Shown in pieces: positions 60,028 through 64,000 of a stretch of 64,000 nt of DNA (position 1 is its first letter; each line of letters begins with the position of its first letter). The position numbers and the translations under genes are program-made. The stretch comes from Synaphobranchus kaupii (lineage: Eukaryota; Chordata; Actinopteri; Anguilliformes; Synaphobranchidae). The notes under the pieces were generated by a model. That model did no database searches. It was not told where the DNA came from and worked only from the letters and a program-made list of their open reading frames with translations. Where the stretch lies: assembly GCA_029718625.1 (NCBI GenBank), contig CM056376.1, positions 28,361,162-28,425,161 on the forward strand. The letters are read 5' to 3'.

Positions 60028-60033
60028 TTTATT
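60028..60033 (-). terminator. candidate poly(A) signal of the nodal-related gene
   Basis: AATAAA on the minus strand, 988 nt past the stop codon, followed about 20 nt later by GT-rich sequence (GTTGGGCACTTGTGTTG). It is the first plain AATAAA with a GT-rich element that I saw downstream. Confidence 0.45.
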
Positions 60034-60795
60034 ATTTTTGAACATTATCTATTTACAAAAATATAACTTTAATTACATCATGAAGTACTAGAATATAAGT
60101 GAATGTGATACATTTCCAAAGCACTGTCACAGAATTATTATTATTTTTTTAATTAAGGCACGTCAAACTGATTAAGGATAATGTCTGGAATGATGATTGG
60201 AGATGTACATCCATAAATAAGTCACTCTCAAATATTACACATTGAAAGTAATGTACTTATGCTTATGACCTGGCTATGATCACTAAAATAAGCACGGATT
60301 AAATATTACTGTAAATGTGCAAGTTTTTTTTTTATCTCATGAACAAACATTATTATTCTTAATAACGTAAATGTAAAAAAGCATTTCCATTTGAAGTATT
60401 TAAATATTAAATACTTCAGCACTGACAAGAGATGTGAAAATGATCACTCTTCAATAATAAGAGGAAAAGAGCTATCATGGTCAATGACCATTAAGTTATT
60501 TGGCATTATATGCATTTTGTTTTGTGCATAAGAATAAAGTTCCCCTGGACACCAGGCTTGAGGTAAATGCAATTTCAATTCAATCGGTTCAGAAAATGAA
60601 TTGAAAAATCATCATTGAACAAATTTCAGTTCATGAACTGAATATCACATTTCCAAATTGACTGAAATTCAATGGAATTGACTCCAACCAAGCTGGACAT
60701 GGAGAAAGAGGTCCAACGTACAACAAAATAAATGCACACTTTTCACATTTTTCAATTGTCCTCACTTCATTTCATGTCCTCCTGAGCGTCCTAGA

Positions 60796-60814
60796 GCATG
60801 CTGGGAATTGTAGT
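60796..60814 (-). promoter_or_regulatory. ZNF143/THAP11-type motif
   Basis: gcatgctgggaattgtagt on plus, ACTACAATTCCCAGCATGC on minus, matches the long ZNF143 (Staf) binding motif as I remember it. It falls in the likely 3' UTR of the nodal-related gene. Confidence 0.5.
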
Positions 60815-60875
60815 CAGCTGGAGCTCCTCTCCATGAGAGTCCTGGACTTAGATTCCCAAAGCGCCTCAGAGCTGG

Positions 60876-60963
60876 AGTGCTGATCTAGGATCAGTTTAGA
60901 CTCTTAGTTCATATTGGATGAGGTTAGGATATGATAGGGGAAGGCTGATCCCAGATCAGCACT
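60876..60963. repeat. 88-bp inverted-repeat element in the likely 3' UTR
   Basis: agtgctgatctaggatcag at 60876-60894 is nearly the complement of ctgatcccagatcagcact at 60945-60963. This sequence type is widespread in fish. Confidence 0.75.
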
Positions 60964-61020
60964 GTGAGGCATTTTATGAAGTGAAGGCCTTAGTGAAGTG
61001 TTCAAAGGATGCTGGGAAGG

Positions 61021-61173
61021 TCAGTGGCAGCCGCACTCCTCCACGATCATGTCCTCGTGGTGTCGGAGCACCACGTCGTCGCTCTCGTAGTACAGCATGG
61101 AGAGCGGGCTGAGGCGTGTTGGAACGCAGGAAGGGCAGGTCACGCGGTCCGGGTGGTACAGCTTCAGCAGGCT
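61021..61173 (-). CDS. ndr1: nodal-related exon 3: C-terminal half of ligand
   Basis: 50 codons plus TGA stop at 61023-61021. [20 protein letters not shown], then [20 protein letters not shown], ending EECGCH. The central cysteines are CPSC rather than the adjacent CC of mammalian NODAL. Confidence 0.95.
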   Translation of the reverse strand, partial: SLLKLYHPDRVTCPSCVPTRLSPLSMLYYESDDVVLRHHEDMIVEECGCH

Positions 61174-63470
61174 CTGAATTACGGGAGACAAAAGGACACA
61201 TACGTCAGTCACCTTACAGAGATCAGCGCAAGCAACAACATCAGAACCATTCTGGGGTATAACATCAACACAACTGTGACTGAAAAATCTACATCAAACA
61301 ATCACCTACAAAGTGCAGAATCAGTCTGAACACCAAAAACATTACCCCCAAAGAGACCAGACCTGTCTCAAGTGGGTATCTGAAATACTTTAACTCTTTA
61401 GTTGGTGGTTACATTTGAAACAAAAAACACTTCTGCAGATGAGAGGATTTTCAATAGAAATCGTTACTAATCACTAACGAAAGGACATAAATCACCAGAA
61501 AGAAGAGTTGGTCCTGAATATTGGTGAAAATATATGAAATAGATGTTTATATTAAATCTGTCAGGAATCTGCAGATATTTTACTGGTGTCTAAAAGGTTA
61601 AAACCCCCTGACTGAAGGGTGCTAAGAAGAGTGCTGTTGGGTCTTACCTGCATGTAGGCGTGGTTTGTGGGCTTGAAGGACTCGTCCACAGGTGTGGGGC
61701 AGTCCCCGGCACAGCGGAAGGCGTTGTAGCGTTTTGGGTACACGATCCACTCGTTCCAGCCGATCTGGTCGAAGTCCACCCACATGTCCACCTTCCTGCA
61801 GAGCGGCGTCTGTCCGGCCTCCGCTGGCGGTGCGGTCGCTGCCACGCCCACCGCCTCTCGCACCCTATCGCTCTCCTTGCGGTTCCTCTTGTGGCGCCGG
61901 TTCTGGCCGTCCCCCCCGGCCCGCTCCTTAATCACGTACTTGGAGCGCTCCACGGTGTGGATCAGTGTAGGGGTGTGGTGGCCCCTCCAGGTGGGGTTGT
62001 GCTTGGAGAAGACCACCATCATGACCCGATCGGCCGTCGGGTGCCGGACCCTCCTCCGTCTGCTGCCATGTGCGTCCACGTCTTTATCCCCGCTACCTTC
62101 CTCCTCCTCCCAGGCCTGGCCGGGCACCACCTCCCCCTGGTGCAGCCAGAACTTGAGCAGCGCCGTCACGTTAAAGACCTTCCAGGAGGAGGCACTGGCA
62201 CCGGGACTGGCGCTGAAGCTTCCCAGGAATAGCCGCTCTTCCGGGCAGGTTTGGGAATGGGAGCCGCAGGGCTGCGTGCGGGAGTGGAAGATGTCGATGG
62301 TCGCCCGCTCTGAGGCGGAGAACGCCGGCAGGCGGAAGCGCAGCTCTGACAGCTGGATGTTGTCACCGGTGGAGATGGAGGACATGTCGAATGTGACGGT
62401 CCACCTCTCGCCTACCTGATGGCAACCTGGTGACACAAAATGGCAAACATAAAGTAAGAAACTCATCCAAGCACTAACAGCAGTCGATAGCACTAACAGC
62501 ACAAAGAAAATAGAGGAAGTAAGAGACATTTAACTAATGTTGTAGAGTAGAAGTAAAATAGCAACTAGAGGACAGTCAAACAATATTGGGGAGCATGCAG
62601 GAGATTGCGTGTGAGACTGGCACTGACCAAATATCAAAACACATGAGGGACAGGCTAGAATAGGTGCTACAGAGTTGGAGGTAGATGTGTATTCAACCTC
62701 CCTTGCGGTCACATTCGTAATAGACGTCTGGGGGTCCGCTAATACACACACCCCGAGCACATAAAACAGAACAGGCTCTTTAAAGTCGAATAAGCATTGT
62801 GACACTCCCCAGCTGTAAAAGGGGAGGACCCGATAAGCACAGATAACGCGCGCGCCACCTGAATGAGCACGACGACGCGCGGACGATTCAACGGGCCCCT
62901 TGGCCCAAAGAACACTAAACCGACTCAACATTACGGGCAAGGTTTGTGAGGAAGGGGAAAAAATTAAAACGGATCAAGTTTTAAAAAATACAAGTCTTAA
63001 TAATTTAGATAAGTTAAATGTATAATAAATATCTTGTGACGATTAACTTTTTGTAATGCGCACGCATAGGCTACTACTACTACTACACACACACAAATAG
63101 ATTTAAAGAATTACTCACTTTTTGCAATCAGACTCAAAACGGAGTCGGAGTCGTGCATCGCAGGGTTGTCACTATGCTTGCTCCAAACAGGACTGAGCGC
63201 CTTGGTCTTCGCCGCGTCCCCAGTCTTGAAGGTTCGGTAAAGTTGCATCATGTACAGCGGGTATCGACTGGAATGGTAGGCAGAACTTTTAAATCCAAAA
63301 CTGGAGTCGGAAATAAAATGACCCCCGCCTGGCTGGTGGAGGATCTGAGACACTTGGAGAGGAGCTCCATTGAGAGGCATTTTCCTGGTGTGCGTAATTG
63401 GCTGCGAACTTCTCGCACTGCCCATGGAGAAGAGCAGCGTGAAGAAGGCGGCGTGAACGAAGCTCTCCAT
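61021..63470 (-). CDS. ndr1: nodal-related TGF-beta ligand, three exons (squint/ndr1-like)
   Basis: A secreted TGF-beta family morphogen that signals through activin receptors and an EGF-CFC co-receptor to induce mesendoderm and left-right asymmetry. Exons 63119-63470, 61648-62426 and 61021-61173 join to 428 codons including stop. An N-terminal signal peptide is seen (residues 1 to about 20, with [13 protein letters not shown]). The prodomain follows; a furin-type site RRHKR ends at residue 298. The mature region has seven cysteines (327, 356, 360, 390, 393, 424, 426), with [20 protein letters not shown] and the terminal MIVEECGCH. The exon junction after YMQ is the family's usual one. It is somewhat longer than zebrafish Squint (about 392). 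The Nodal family is certain; the ndr1 paralog call rests on remembered C-terminal similarity. Confidence 0.93.
61648..62426 (-). CDS. ndr1: nodal-related exon 2: prodomain, cleavage site, first half of ligand
   Basis: Completes Ser, then [16 protein letters not shown], a basic region (SRRRRVRH), furin site RRHKR and ligand start [21 protein letters not shown], ending NHAYMQ in phase 0. 779 bp. Confidence 0.95.
62686..62748. promoter_or_regulatory. candidate FoxH1/Smad autoregulatory enhancer in nodal intron 1
   Basis: TGTGTATT at 62686-62693 and its inverse AATACACA at 62741-62748 match the FoxH1 consensus TGT(G/T)(G/T)ATT. Between them AGACGTCT at 62722-62729 holds two inverted Smad boxes. 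Nodal genes of other vertebrates have a FoxH1-dependent enhancer in intron 1. Confidence 0.5.
63119..63470 (-). CDS. ndr1: nodal-related exon 1: signal peptide and prodomain start
   Basis: Starts ATG at 63470 with A at -3 and G at +4, a good context, and [20 protein letters not shown] as signal peptide. 117 codons plus one base, ending SVLSLIAK. Donor GTGAGT. Confidence 0.93.
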
Positions 63471-63513
63471 GCTCGGATGACAGGTTTTTTTATTCTCCTC
63501 AAATGTGCAGCTG

Positions 63514-63519
63514 TCACAT
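63514..63519 (-). promoter_or_regulatory. start-stop upstream ORF (ATG TGA) in nodal 5' leader
   Basis: The only ATG between the predicted transcription start and the main start is followed immediately by TGA, 44 nt upstream of the main ATG. Its context is weak (T at -3). Confidence 0.5.
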
Positions 63520-63614
63520 TCACTGTAGCAAATGCAGAGACGAGCGTTCTAGGGTCCTTCTCCTTGCCTGTCTGGCGAGAGAGTGATGAAGCGAAGGTGC
63601 CGCGGGCCCCGAGC

Positions 63615-63621
63615 ATTTATA
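63615..63621 (-). promoter_or_regulatory. TATA box of the nodal-related gene
   Basis: TATAAAT on the minus strand inside GCTATAAATGC, 145 bp upstream of the ATG. It predicts a start near 63585-63590 and a leader of about 115-120 nt. Confidence 0.7.
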
Positions 63622-63631
63622 GCGGACAGCT

Positions 63632-64000
63632 GCCCTTTGATGACCTCCCGTCCGCGGGGCTTTGAAGTCCCCCCCTCTGATCCACAAAACACCTCGGGAT
63701 GGAAAGGGTTAACTCCTGTCAAGTTCAGTGTCCCTCGAAACCATTGAGTCTTTCCCTATTCATGAGGCGCGAGGACTCTAATCCCTTTGTGTTGTATATT
63801 GGAAATACCCTTTGATAAGAAATCTTAACAATAACATTAGTTAAGACAGCATCGGTATTAAGCAGAAAGAAATCCTTGACTCAGGATGCTTTCGCGTGAG
63901 CTTGGCTATATGTAAGCTATGTTTATCTAAATTTATTTCGGTCTTTAATACGCAAAACAGATACAGCCCAACAGCAAGAAGGCAACAACAGAAATTTAGA
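63632..64000. promoter_or_regulatory. nodal-related upstream region
   Basis: Contains ctttgat at 63637-63643, and another near 63810 (ccctttgataag), both TCF/LEF-like, and tgatccacaaa near 63680, an imperfect FoxH1-like site. No other gene is seen up to the window end. Confidence 0.3.

Noticed and set aside
61660..62419. Long plus-strand open frames opposite nodal exon 2
   Set aside because: Antisense shadows of a GC-rich real exon; no homology.

Overview
The window is vertebrate nuclear DNA, almost certainly from a ray-finned (teleost) fish. The genes are intron-rich with GT-AG splice sites and encode ankyrin-1 and a Nodal-family ligand. The non-coding DNA is dominated by fish-type DNA transposon remnants (hAT, Tc1/mariner), CA/GT and GA/CT microsatellites and many minisatellites. 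I could not fix the species. A 500-base run of N at 49263-49762 marks an assembly gap.

Layout, all genes on the minus strand. (1) 1207-34314: thirty-seven coding exons of an ankyrin-1 (ank1) gene, read from high to low coordinates. They encode about 1,520 residues: 24 ankyrin repeats, a linker with microexons, the ZU5-ZU5-UPA spectrin-binding module, the death domain and the start of the C-terminal regulatory region. The first coding exon was not found, and the last exons lie beyond base 1. One exon (4469-4699) carries an apparent two-base frameshift. (2) 34315-61020: about 27 kb with no recognisable exon, filled with microsatellites, five or more minisatellites, a palindromic Tc1-like element at 51078-52064, other Tc1/mariner fragments and a 752-bp hAT element. 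(3) 61021-63470: a complete three-exon nodal-related gene, most like ndr1 (squint), 427 codons. It has a TATA box, a start-stop upstream ORF, a candidate FoxH1/Smad autoregulatory enhancer in intron 1 and a candidate poly(A) signal near 60030.

The two genes have unrelated jobs: a membrane-skeleton adaptor and a secreted TGF-beta morphogen. No operon-like or defence-like system is present, and I found no new multi-gene system. The points most worth checking are the intron-1 Nodal enhancer candidate, the two 21-nt frame-preserving microexons in ank1, splice sites caught inside tandem duplications (5.6-5.75 kb and 20.04-20.24 kb), the exon frameshift, and the CT microsatellites beside many ank1 acceptors.
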